Below are positions 17,119-24,749 of a stretch of DNA of 36,504 nucleotides, piece after piece. A program made the position numbers and the translations under genes. Position 1 is the stretch's first letter; every line of letters starts with the position of its first letter. Below the pieces are notes generated by a model. That model worked only from the letters and a program-made list of their open reading frames with translations, was not told the DNA's origin and made no database searches. The stretch is from Thermoleophilia bacterium (GTDB taxonomy: Bacteria; Actinomycetota; Thermoleophilia; Gaiellales; F1-60-MAGs149), in assembly GCA_016462095.1 (NCBI GenBank), contig JAEMTW010000001.1:6536-43039 (forward strand), written 5' to 3'.

Positions 17119-17124
17119 AGCATA
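17119..17124 (-). promoter_or_regulatory. Likely -10 element, leaderless start of algH
   Basis: TATGCT, six bases before GTG 17112. It lies in the short gap after the photolyase gene and would allow algH-MFS to be transcribed on their own. Confidence 0.5.
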
Positions 17125-17133
17125 CGCCTACTC

Positions 17134-18684
17134 TCAGAGTGTGCCGGCGCTGATCGCCTCTGCGACCGTTGCGGCCCGAGCGCGAATCTGTGCCTGCTCT
17201 TCGGCAGAGAATCGCTCCCAACCCCGGGCGGCCTGCGCGGTGCGTGGGTTGGCGGCCAGGCGCGCATGGTGGCGAGCGGTGAAATCCCAGTAGAGCGTGG
17301 TGAAGGGACAGGCCTTGTCGCCGGTGCGTTGGCGCGGATCAAAGCGGCAGCCGCTGCAGTGCCCGGTCATGCGCTTGAGGTAGGCGCCACCGGCCGCATA
17401 GGGTTTCGTCGCCATCAGACCACCATCTGCGTGCAGGCTCATGCCGGTGACGTTCGCTTGCATCACCCAGTCGTAGCCGTCGGCGAAGCGCTCGCGAAAC
17501 CACGCATTGGCGGCCTGTGGCTCGGTACCGAGCAGGAGCATCAGGTTGCCAGCGATCATCAGACGATCGATGTGATGCGCCCACGCGTAGCGCTCAACAA
17601 TGTCGGCGACGTGTTGGACGCACGCGAGATCAGTGGTCGCCGCGCCTGTCAGGGCCGGGGGCACGGGGGCGTGTGCATCGAGCTCGTTGAGGGCTGCGTA
17701 GCCCGGCATCTCGCGCCAGTAGACGCCGTTGACGTACTCGCGCCAGCCGAGGATCTGCCGGATGAAGCCCTCAACAGAGGCCAGCGGGGCAGTGCCGGCA
17801 CGGTAGGCAGCCTCGGCCGCGGCAATGCATTCGCGTGGCTCGAGCAGACCGATGTTGAGGAGGGGCGAAAGCGTCGAGTGCCGCAGCCATGGGTCGTCAG
17901 GGTCACTGACATCTTCGAACGGACCGAAGCCCGCGAGACGTTGCTCGACAAAATCTGTCAGCCACCTGAGGCTCTCTGCGCGCGTGGTGGGGAGCCAGAA
18001 GTCCTCGGCTCGACCAGGCAGGCCCGGAGCGTGTCGATCGATGTCGGCCTGGACGGCTGCGAGCACTTCGTCGTTGTGATCAATTGGCGGAGGCGGGGTC
18101 GGCCGCGCGCGCTCGTCGCTGCGACGCCAGGCGGCGAAGGTCTCGCGGTTGTCGTGATCGAACGACCACTTGCCACCACACGGCTCACCGTCGTCCAGCA
18201 GCACGTCGTGCTCTCGGCGCATCCACGCATAAAAGTCCTGCATCCGCAGCCGGCGTCGCGCCCCTGCCCAGTCGGCAAACTGCTCGCGCCCACAGAGAAA
18301 GTGCGAGTCGAGAGTGGTCTGGATCGGGCAGCCGATCGCCTCAGCGAGCCGAGGAAGGTTGGCCTGTGCCTGCCACCCGGGTAGCTCCATCACGAGCACC
18401 TCGGAGGCAGCATGGCTGGTCACCGCGCGCTTGAGGGCCTCGGCGAATCCGACCTCGAGCTCGAGACGAAACTCGTCGACCTGCCAGCCGTCGGCGCGTA
18501 GCTGCTCGGCGAAGCGTCGCATGGCTGTCACTACGAGCGTGACCTTGTGGCGATGCAGGCGTCCGCGAAGGACCTGCGGCAGCGACTCGATCAGCACGAC
18601 GCGATCGTGGTCACGATCGGCGGCGGCGAGGGCGCTGTTGCGCAGTGATAGCTGCGTGCCTTGGATCCAAACGAGGCGAGTCAT
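17134..18684 (-). CDS. Fe-S cluster photolyase/cryptochrome, PhrB ((6-4) photolyase) type
   Basis: 516 aa from ATG 18684, which overlaps the stop of the Fpg-like gene as ATGA. The N-terminal part is the PF04244 photolyase-related Rossmann domain; the rest is the helical FAD domain. Four cysteines at 355, 443, 446 and 459 have spacings of 88, 3 and 13, the same as the Fe-S cysteines of Agrobacterium PhrB (350, 438, 441, 454). The region WREYVNGVYW, AWAHHIDRLM and WVMQANVTGM matches FAD-domain blocks of this group. Members repair (6-4) photoproducts with light or act as sensors, using FAD, a [4Fe-4S] cluster and a ribityllumazine antenna. Coupling to a base-excision glycosylase supports a repair role. 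Confidence 0.9.
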   Translation of the reverse strand: MTRLVWIQGTQLSLRNSALAAADRDHDRVVLIESLPQVLRGRLHRHKVTLVVTAMRRFAEQLRADGWQVDEFRLELEVGFAEALKRAVTSHAASEVLVMELPGWQAQANLPRLAEAIGCPIQTTLDSHFLCGREQFADWAGARRRLRMQDFYAWMRREHDVLLDDGEPCGGKWSFDHDNRETFAAWRRSDERARPTPPPPIDHNDEVLAAVQADIDRHAPGLPGRAEDFWLPTTRAESLRWLTDFVEQRLAGFGPFEDVSDPDDPWLRHSTLSPLLNIGLLEPRECIAAAEAAYRAGTAPLASVEGFIRQILGWREYVNGVYWREMPGYAALNELDAHAPVPPALTGAATTDLACVQHVADIVERYAWAHHIDRLMIAGNLMLLLGTEPQAANAWFRERFADGYDWVMQANVTGMSLHADGGLMATKPYAAGGAYLKRMTGHCSGCRFDPRQRTGDKACPFTTLYWDFTARHHARLAANPRTAQAARGWERFSAEEQAQIRARAATVAEAISAGTL

Positions 18685-19445
18685 GAGGTCTCCATGATGA
18701 CCTGCTCGTTGGGACACCAGTACGTCGTGCGTCCGCCGACGGTGGCGCGCTCGAGTTCGCAGCTGCAACGTGGGCACTGGCCGCCGCGTCGAGCCCGCGC
18801 GAAGCGGCCTCGACCCGAGCCACCCTTTGGTGTCAGAGCTTCGCGCAGGGCGAGCCGCAGAGACGACCGCAACTGATTGAGAGCGTCTGTCGACAGCGTC
18901 CCCGCGGGCTGTCGGGGATTAATCATCGCGTCGAACAACGCCTCGTCGGCGAGCAGGTTGCCCACACCGGCGAGTACCGCCTGATCGAGCAGGCGCGCTT
19001 TGATCGGTGCACGGCCCGCACCGACCCGCTTACGGAAGGCTGCGGGAGTAATCGTCAAGGCGTCGGGTCCGAGCTTGTCGATGCCGGCGCCGAGGTGCGC
19101 GCGCGACAACCGCCGCTTGTCGCGGAGAGCGACGCGCGACCCGTCGTCAAAGACGATCGTGATGCGGTCCCAGTTGCGTGGTGAGGGCTTCGGTGCACTG
19201 CGAATCGATCCGCCCATGCCGAGATGCAGTCCCAGCTCGTGTCCACTGTTGGTTTCGAGCCAGAGAAATTTGCCGTGGCGTCCTGCCGCGATCACGATTG
19301 ATCCGCTCAGCGCGCTATTAAGCTCGCCCGGTTCGTGTGGTCGGCAGACCCATTCGTCGTCATCCTCGACGTGAACAATGCGCAGCCCGACGCAGAGGCG
19401 CTCCAGCGTCCGGCGGGCCTTTTCGGCTTCAGGCAATTCCGGCAT
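18681..19445 (-). CDS. Fpg/Nei-family DNA glycosylase with an incomplete zinc finger
   Basis: 254 aa. N-terminus MPELPEAEKARR gives the catalytic Pro2 and Glu3. GRHGKFLWLE provides the conserved Lys. The H2TH region is LLDQAVLAGVGNLLADEALF. The C-terminal zinc finger reads C224-x2-C227-x16-C244, but the fourth ligand position (247) is Glu in WCPNEQ; the tail is extended by VIMETS. Arg in GGRTTYWC, used for DNA binding, is kept. The family removes oxidised purines or pyrimidines with beta/delta lyase activity. Whether this is 8-oxoG-specific (MutM) or Nei-like is not clear. It is translationally coupled to the photolyase. Confidence 0.86.
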   Translation of the reverse strand: MPELPEAEKARRTLERLCVGLRIVHVEDDDEWVCRPHEPGELNSALSGSIVIAAGRHGKFLWLETNSGHELGLHLGMGGSIRSAPKPSPRNWDRITIVFDDGSRVALRDKRRLSRAHLGAGIDKLGPDALTITPAAFRKRVGAGRAPIKARLLDQAVLAGVGNLLADEALFDAMINPRQPAGTLSTDALNQLRSSLRLALREALTPKGGSGRGRFARARRGGQCPRCSCELERATVGGRTTYWCPNEQVIMETS

Positions 19446-19504
19446 ACACGACCCTTCGCGCTGCGTCTTGCTGCGGCGCGAGGGCGGCAGCGTTTCGCAA
19501 CGAC

Positions 19505-19540
19505 AGGCGACATTCTGGGCCCGGGCCCAAAATGTCGCCT
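19505..19540. repeat. 36-bp near-perfect palindrome in a divergent promoter region
   Basis: Left arm AGGCGACATTCTGGGCCC (19505-19522) and right arm GGGCCCAAAATGTCGCCT (19523-19540) are reverse complements at 17 of 18 positions (the mismatch is C19515 against A19530). There is no spacer. It sits between the divergent Fpg-like gene (start 19445) and the flavoenzyme (start 19586), just upstream of where the latter's -35 would be. There is no T-tract, so a terminator is unlikely. A dimeric-regulator operator or a cruciform/REP-like element are the options. No second copy was found by eye. Confidence 0.75.
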
Positions 19541-19572
19541 CTCCTCATATCGCATCAAAGACAAACCCATGG

Positions 19573-19578
19573 CAAACT
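19573..19578 (+). promoter_or_regulatory. Possible weak -10 element of the flavoenzyme gene
   Basis: CAAACT, 7 bases before ATG 19586. It deviates from TANNNT in the first base; the spacing fits the other leaderless starts. Confidence 0.3.
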
Positions 19579-19585
19579 CGTGCCT

Positions 19586-20833
19586 ATGGCTGACGTGATT
19601 GTGATTGGAGCGGGCCTCTCGGGTCTGCGTTGCGCTGGCCTCTTGGCCGAGCGTGGCCTTGAAGTCGTAGTCGTCGAGGCGTCCGATGGTGTTGGTGGAC
19701 GTGTCCGCACGGATGCGGTCGATGGCTTCTTGCTCGACCGCGGCTTTCAGGTGCTGTTTGAGGGCTATCCGGAGGCACAGCGAGCGCTCGATCTCGAGGC
19801 GCTCGATCTGCGGGCCTTCCTGCCGGGTGCGGACATCTGGTGGGACGGGCGCATGCGCACGATCGGCCATCCGCTGCGCGACCCGCGCTCACTGCCCGAT
19901 GCATTGCGTGCTGGTCTCGGCAAGCCTCGCGACATTCGAGCAGCCGCCAAGTGGTTGCGCGAGGCGCGTCCGCTGGCCACCGCGACGGCGCCCGAGACGA
20001 CTGCCGACGAGCGACTGCGATCGCTGGGCTTCTCGGACGATGTTCGCGAGCATCTCTTGCGCCCGCTCTACGCCGGTGTGTTTCTCGAGCGAGAGCTCGG
20101 TGTCTCGAGCCGTCTCTTGGATCAGGTCTTCTTGCAGATGGCGGCGGGTCGCACAGTCGTGCCTGCCCGGGGCATGGGAGCCATTTCTGAGCAGCTGGCA
20201 GCACGACTACCCGCGGGTGCAATTCGTCTCAACGAACGGGTTGCAAAAGTTGGCAAGCGCAGCGTGACGCTCGCTTCGGGCGAAAAATTACGTGCGGAGA
20301 TCGCGGTTGTGATTGCCGCCGGCACCGACGCTACCTGCACGTTGGCGGGCGTCGAAGCACCTGCGCCCCGAGGCTCGACGTGCCTCTGGTTCGACGCGCC
20401 CGAGGCACCTGCAGGGCGCCGCATCGTGCTCGATGGCGATGGGGTTGGCCCGGTCAACAATGTCGCCGTGATGAGCGCGGTTGCACCGGCGTACGCTCCG
20501 TCCGGCCGTTCATTGGTCGCGGCATCCTGTGTTGGCATGCCGTTTACAGGCGACGATGCGGCTCTCGAATCGGCCGCGTATGCACAGCTTGCAGGTTGGT
20601 TTGGAGGCGACGTTGAGACGTGGCGCCTCTTGCGAACCGATCGCATTGAATGGGCTCAACACGCCCAGCCGCCTGGTTCGCTGAGCACCGGTGCGCATTG
20701 GTTGCGAGATTCCGTCGTGGTGTCGGGCGACGGTACCGAGAATGCTTCGATCGATGGCGCGTTGCGCGCGGGGCGTCGGTCCGCGGATCTCGTGCTCGCT
20801 GGTGTGGTCGCGCAACAGTCTGCGGTGTCGTGA
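19586..20833 (+). CDS. FAD-dependent amine-oxidase-like oxidoreductase
   Basis: 415 aa. The N-terminal dinucleotide fold is VIVIGAGLSGLRCAGLLAERG followed by VVVVEASDGVGGRVRTD (GxGxxG and the GG-RxR motif of the amine oxidase/phytoene desaturase superfamily; the two are quoted separately). DRGFQVLFEGYPEA follows. The C-terminal end has VVSGDGTENASIDGALRAGRR, the second FAD-binding block. It resembles protoporphyrinogen-oxidase- or carotenoid-type FAD proteins of unknown substrate. Its stop shares one base with the next gene's ATG (TGATG), so two flavoenzymes are co-translated. Confidence 0.82.
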   Translation: MADVIVIGAGLSGLRCAGLLAERGLEVVVVEASDGVGGRVRTDAVDGFLLDRGFQVLFEGYPEAQRALDLEALDLRAFLPGADIWWDGRMRTIGHPLRDPRSLPDALRAGLGKPRDIRAAAKWLREARPLATATAPETTADERLRSLGFSDDVREHLLRPLYAGVFLERELGVSSRLLDQVFLQMAAGRTVVPARGMGAISEQLAARLPAGAIRLNERVAKVGKRSVTLASGEKLRAEIAVVIAAGTDATCTLAGVEAPAPRGSTCLWFDAPEAPAGRRIVLDGDGVGPVNNVAVMSAVAPAYAPSGRSLVAASCVGMPFTGDDAALESAAYAQLAGWFGGDVETWRLLRTDRIEWAQHAQPPGSLSTGAHWLRDSVVVSGDGTENASIDGALRAGRRSADLVLAGVVAQQSAVS

Positions 20834-21981
20834 TGAAGGTTGTCGTCGTCGGTCTCGGGGCAATGGGCTTGCCGACCGCGCGAGTGCTGGCAGAGCGTGG
20901 CCACGACGTGATCGGCATCGATCGGCACGGCATCTCCGCACCCGCTGGCTCGTCGGCGGGCGAGACCCGCAGCTTTCGTCTCGCCCACGATCGTCCCGAA
21001 GACATCCGCCTCGCACGCCGTGCGCTCGAATTGTGGCGCGAGCTAGAGCAGCTGAGTGGTGAGCAGCTGATCGATCAAGTCGGCCTGATCCTCCGCGGAG
21101 AACCAGTACCGGCTTGGGTGACTGCGATGCGCGACGAGGGGCTCGCCGTTGAGGAACTCGATGCGGCCGGCGTTGAGCGCGTCTTCCCCGAGTTGGCGTT
21201 TCGCCCAGACGAGCCTGCAGTCTTGGTCCCTGCCGATGGAGTCGTCTTTGCGCGACGCGGTCTGGCAGCAATCGCTGCCGCAGCACGCGCGGCCGGCGCC
21301 GAGCTGGCGATGCCCGAACGGATGCTGGAGATCACCGAGACGCCAGCGGGTGTGCGCGTCACGACGGATCTGCGCGTGATCGAGGCCGATGCGGCAGTCA
21401 TCGCCGCCGGGCCATGGGCGGAGGAGTTGCTGCCACCGCTCGGCTTTAGCCTCCCGCTCGTCCCAGCGATTGGGCAGGTCTCGTACTGGCGTGGAGGGGG
21501 CACCTGGGAGCGCCGCCCGTCGCTGGTCGATTTTCAGGAAGACGGCAAGATGGGCGTCTACGGTCTGCCGACGCCGGGCAAGGGCTACAAGATTGGTCTC
21601 GATTATGGCGACGAGGCCGCCTGGTTTTCTGATGCCACCGAGTGGGAGCGTCGCGAATTTGAGGAGGAGTGCAACGGCGAGTGGGTTGCAACGCATGCGC
21701 CCGGCCTCGTCACGGATGGCCCGTACATGACCGAGGCCTGCCCGTGGACGATGACTCCGGATGCGGATTACACGTACGGTCGGCGTGGGGCGATCGTGGT
21801 CGCAGCGGGCTGCTGTGGACATGCCATGAAGTTCACGCCCGTGCTCGGCGAGATCCTTGCCGACTTGACGGAAGGCCGAGAGTTGTGGCCGGACGCCAAG
21901 GCTTTCGCACTCGAGCGGATCCCCGCCGAGATGCCGTTCACGCGCTACGACACGCCGATGGGTTCGCGCATCTCGCTCTGA
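20833..21981 (+). CDS. Monomeric sarcosine oxidase / N-methyltryptophan oxidase-like flavoenzyme
   Basis: 382 aa. N-terminal FAD fold VVVVGLGAMGLPTARVLAERG is followed by SAPAGSSAGETRSFRLAH, the loop typical of the MSOX/MTOX group (S-S-x-G-x-x-R). Near the C-terminus, ACPWTMTPDADY places a Cys where Cys315 of MSOX binds FAD covalently, and CCGHAMKFTPVLG matches the GHGFKF block. Family members oxidatively demethylate N-methylated amino acids to formaldehyde or methylene-folate and H2O2. This fits the nearby folate-dependent demethylase-like operon, although a 76-base gap and a separate gene lie between them. It is co-translated with the preceding flavoenzyme. Confidence 0.85.
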   Translation: MKVVVVGLGAMGLPTARVLAERGHDVIGIDRHGISAPAGSSAGETRSFRLAHDRPEDIRLARRALELWRELEQLSGEQLIDQVGLILRGEPVPAWVTAMRDEGLAVEELDAAGVERVFPELAFRPDEPAVLVPADGVVFARRGLAAIAAAARAAGAELAMPERMLEITETPAGVRVTTDLRVIEADAAVIAAGPWAEELLPPLGFSLPLVPAIGQVSYWRGGGTWERRPSLVDFQEDGKMGVYGLPTPGKGYKIGLDYGDEAAWFSDATEWERREFEEECNGEWVATHAPGLVTDGPYMTEACPWTMTPDADYTYGRRGAIVVAAGCCGHAMKFTPVLGEILADLTEGRELWPDAKAFALERIPAEMPFTRYDTPMGSRISL

Positions 21982-22044
21982 CGATAATCGTCGGTGTTGG
22001 ATGACGGTGGCACGGATGTCTTGTCGTCGGCTGGCGAAATCCAC

Positions 22045-22050
22045 CACAAT
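22045..22050 (+). promoter_or_regulatory. Likely -10 element, start of SirB1-like gene
   Basis: CACAAT, 7 bases before ATG 22058; this prefers ATG 22058 over in-frame ATG 22049. Confidence 0.35.
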
Positions 22051-22057
22051 GCACGGC

Positions 22058-22708
22058 ATGGAACGCTTTGCCGAACTCGCGCAGACCGATGCGCCGCACC
22101 TCGACGTGCTGGCGCTTGCGATTGCGAGTGAGCTACGCGAGGTCGACAGCGAGGCCGCGCTCGCCGAGCTCGACCGGTTGGCCGGCGAGGTCGTGCGTCA
22201 TGGCTTGGGGGAGACGCCCTACGAACAGCTCGACGCGCTGGCGGCCGTGCTTGGGCGGCACGAGGGCTTCGCAGGTGACGTCGAGGAGTACGACCATCCC
22301 AACAACTCGATGCTGGACCTCGTCCTGCAGCGTCGGCGAGGTCTGCCGATCCTACTCAGCGTCGTCTGGATTGAGGTGGGGCGACGGCTCGGACTACCCC
22401 TGCGTGGAGTTGGCCTGCCGGGTCATTTCGTGGCTGCGTACTTTGGCGAAGGCGATCCGATCCTGATTGACCCGTTCAAGAGTGGCGTGCGCATGCCCGA
22501 TATTCCCACTGGCGTGACTGTCGAATCGACCTCGACGCACCAGACCGCCCTCCGCATCCTCTCGAACCTCGTTGGCTCGTATGAGCGTCGGGGCGATGTT
22601 GGGCGGACGCTGATTGCTGCCAGAATGCGCCTTGATCTGCCGTTAGACGAGCGCGATCGCCGGGTCATGGAGTTTGATCACAAGCGCGTCTCTGCGCGTA
22701 TGAACTAG
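22058..22708 (+). CDS. SirB1/transglutaminase-like protein
   Basis: About 216 aa. Central block DHPNNSMLDLVLQRRRGLPILLSVVWIEVGRRLG (quoted in parts: NNSMLDLVLQRRRG, LPILLSVVWIEVG) and LRGVGLPGHFVAAY, then DPILIDPFKSG, match the SirB1 N-terminal/transglutaminase-like family (PF13369), in which the GLPGHF loop follows the cysteine-protease-like core. The Cys of active transglutaminases is not in its usual place here (SVVWIEVG instead), as in other SirB1 members, so catalysis is doubtful. A C-terminal helical segment could be a TPR remnant. No function is established; it stands alone between two oxidoreductase units. Confidence 0.78.
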   Translation: MERFAELAQTDAPHLDVLALAIASELREVDSEAALAELDRLAGEVVRHGLGETPYEQLDALAAVLGRHEGFAGDVEEYDHPNNSMLDLVLQRRRGLPILLSVVWIEVGRRLGLPLRGVGLPGHFVAAYFGEGDPILIDPFKSGVRMPDIPTGVTVESTSTHQTALRILSNLVGSYERRGDVGRTLIAARMRLDLPLDERDRRVMEFDHKRVSARMN

Positions 22709-22739
22709 TCGGACATTCCCCCGACCCGCCGCGAACGAT

Positions 22740-22745
22740 TAGGAT
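22740..22745 (+). promoter_or_regulatory. Likely -10 element of the tandem demethylase operon
   Basis: TAGGAT, six bases before ATG 22752; the operon therefore probably starts leaderless, with no room for a glycine riboswitch. Confidence 0.55.
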
Positions 22746-22751
22746 CTCTCC

Positions 22752-24749
22752 ATGCATTCCTCCTACGCCCTCAACTCCGAGGATTTCGCTGTCGTTCGTG
22801 ATGGCGCGTCCGCTCCACTTGCGAGCCTCTGGCCCGGTGGTTACAAGAACGGTGATCGCTTCTGCGTGCTGATGGGAACTCCGATGGATGCGGTTGGGTG
22901 CTCGAATCTGATTGGTGGCACGAACACGCTGTTTTACGATCATCTGCGCGAGACGCGCGGCACGTCGAACTTCTTCCGCTACGCCGACACGTACATGATT
23001 GGTGTCGATTGCGAGCCCGGCGATTGGAACCAGCTCGACGTCTGGCCGATGCACAAGTTCGTCAGCATCATGTCGCCGACGGCCGAGTCGCTGATCCACA
23101 CGATCAACGATCGTCGGATTACGCATCTGGCGATTCCCGAGACGGGCATTCGCGTGCGTGGACCGGTCGTGTTGTCGACGTGGAACTCGTTCCTCGACAC
23201 CGTCAAGTGCATCGTGCTCTACAACCCGTTGACGGGCAAGGCGCGCGAAGCCGACGTCGGACTGCTTGGCAATAAGGTGATCGAGTCGTACGTCGAGCAG
23301 GCGATCTTCTCGACGCCGGGTATCGGCGCCGGTGCGCAGGCGCGCTATCGCCGCATTCGCCGCAATCTCGATCAAGAGCCGATGCGTTGCCTCGAGGAGT
23401 ACCGCACGCTGGCGAATCCCGCCGCGGCGCGCGCACTGCTTGGCGTCTCCGAGGTCTTGCCACCCGGCCACCAGCCGCCCGACCTGCGGCAGGCACCGAT
23501 CGTGATCATTCCCGTCGACAGCCCGATTGCCGCAGCCGACCAGGAGAGTTCGCCGCCGATTAATGCCGCTGGCATCACCGTCGTCGAGCCTCCCGCGCCA
23601 TTGCCGTCGACCGAGGGTCTTCGCAAGACGGCATTCGACGGCATCTTGCGTCGCTCTGGCGGCAACTTTGCGGAGTGGGAGGGCTGGTCGTGGATCTCCG
23701 ACTTCGGCGATCCCCTCAACGAGCATCACGCTGTTCGCGAGACCGTTGGTATCTGGGACGAGTCGCCGCTGCAGAAGTGGATCTTCCGTGGCCCCGACGC
23801 ACTCAAGGCTGTCGACTACTGCTTTGCCAATGACATGGCTTCGATGCAGGTTGGTCAGGCGCGCTACTCCTGCTTCCTCGACGAGCACGGCCGGATGCTT
23901 GGTGACGGTGTCGCCTTCAATACGGGTGATCCGGAAAAGGCGGGCATTCTCGTCGTGACGGCACTGCCGAGCGATGTCGACCAGTTCCGCCGCGTCTTGA
24001 AGCAGCAGGGCTTTGACGTTGAGGTGCTCGATCGCACGGAGGAATGGCCGCACATTCAGGTGCAGGGTCCCAAGGCGCGCGATCTGGTCGATTCGATGAC
24101 CGACTTCGATGTCGCCAGCCTCAAGTACTTCCGCTTTACCGCGGAGCCAATCACGATCGCCGGTATTGATGGCTGCTACCTGGCCCGCACCGGTTACTCG
24201 GGCGAGCTCGGCTACGAGATCTACGTGCCGAAGGGTGCCGCCGAGGCGCTCTGGCAGGCACTGCTCGACCATGGCGCCTCGCTGGGTATTCGCCCGTACG
24301 GCCTCGCCGCTGTCGAGTCGTTGCGCATCGAGTCGGGCCTGATCTTCCTCGGCTATGACTACTTCCCTGGCCTGACGTCGCCGTTCCATATGAATTTGGA
24401 GCGCACGATCAACTTGGAGACGGGCGACTTCGAGGGCAAGCAGGCGCTCGTCAACGAGTTGGCTGGTGGCATTACACATCGCCTCACGACCCTCGTGGTC
24501 GCGGGCAACGAGGCGCCGGATTATGGCGCTGATGTGTTCGTCAATGGTCGTGGTGTGGGCAAACTGCTGTCGCCGTCGGATGGTCGCTCGCCAAGCATTG
24601 ATCGTCTGATCGGCATCGCATGCCTCGAGGCCGACTTGGCCGAGCCGGGCAACCGCGTCGAGGTGGCGTTGCCGGATGGTCGTCTCGTGCCGGCCTACAC
24701 CGATACGTTCCCAATTTATGACCCCGAAAAGAAGAGGCCGCGATCATGA
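22752..24749 (+). CDS. Fusion: unrecognised ~290-aa N-terminal domain + GcvT/LigM-like folate-dependent demethylase domain
   Basis: 665 aa. Residues ~1-245 form a domain I do not recognise; it is rich in aromatic residues, with GDRFCVLMGTPMDAVGCSN, a FFRYADTYMIGVDCEPGDW stretch and NSFLDTVKCIVLYNPLTG. A Pro/Ala linker (~250-295, IPVDSPIAAA ... VEPPAPLPSTEG) leads to a GcvT-fold domain (~296-665): AVRETVGIWDESPL, GRMLGDGVAFNTG, HIQVQGPKARDLVDSM, LKYFRF, RTGYSGELGYEIYVP, AAVESLRIESGLI. The GDG and QGPKA blocks are closer to the LigM/DesA demethylases than to the glycine cleavage T-protein. It likely moves a methyl group from an O-, N- or S-methyl substrate to tetrahydrofolate. It overlaps the next gene by ATGA. 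Confidence 0.82.
   Translation: MHSSYALNSEDFAVVRDGASAPLASLWPGGYKNGDRFCVLMGTPMDAVGCSNLIGGTNTLFYDHLRETRGTSNFFRYADTYMIGVDCEPGDWNQLDVWPMHKFVSIMSPTAESLIHTINDRRITHLAIPETGIRVRGPVVLSTWNSFLDTVKCIVLYNPLTGKAREADVGLLGNKVIESYVEQAIFSTPGIGAGAQARYRRIRRNLDQEPMRCLEEYRTLANPAAARALLGVSEVLPPGHQPPDLRQAPIVIIPVDSPIAAADQESSPPINAAGITVVEPPAPLPSTEGLRKTAFDGILRRSGGNFAEWEGWSWISDFGDPLNEHHAVRETVGIWDESPLQKWIFRGPDALKAVDYCFANDMASMQVGQARYSCFLDEHGRMLGDGVAFNTGDPEKAGILVVTALPSDVDQFRRVLKQQGFDVEVLDRTEEWPHIQVQGPKARDLVDSMTDFDVASLKYFRFTAEPITIAGIDGCYLARTGYSGELGYEIYVPKGAAEALWQALLDHGASLGIRPYGLAAVESLRIESGLIFLGYDYFPGLTSPFHMNLERTINLETGDFEGKQALVNELAGGITHRLTTLVVAGNEAPDYGADVFVNGRGVGKLLSPSDGRSPSIDRLIGIACLEADLAEPGNRVEVALPDGRLVPAYTDTFPIYDPEKKRPRS

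Noticed and set aside
16618..18384. Long plus-strand open frame (588 codons) across algH and photolyase
   Set aside because: Spans two well-recognised genes on the opposite strand and has no motif.
22709..22751. Glycine riboswitch before the GcvT-like operon
   Set aside because: Only 43 bases lie between genes and the start appears leaderless; no room for the aptamer.
22752..23500. DUF1989/urea-carboxylase-associated domain in the fused N-terminus
   Set aside because: I tried to align it from memory; the conserved DTxGxHD block is missing.
22665..24479. Long antisense open frame (604 codons) opposite the fused demethylase gene
   Set aside because: Highly charged, low-complexity Arg/Asp/His protein with no family motif; it mirrors the codon pattern of the real gene on the other strand, a common effect at high GC.
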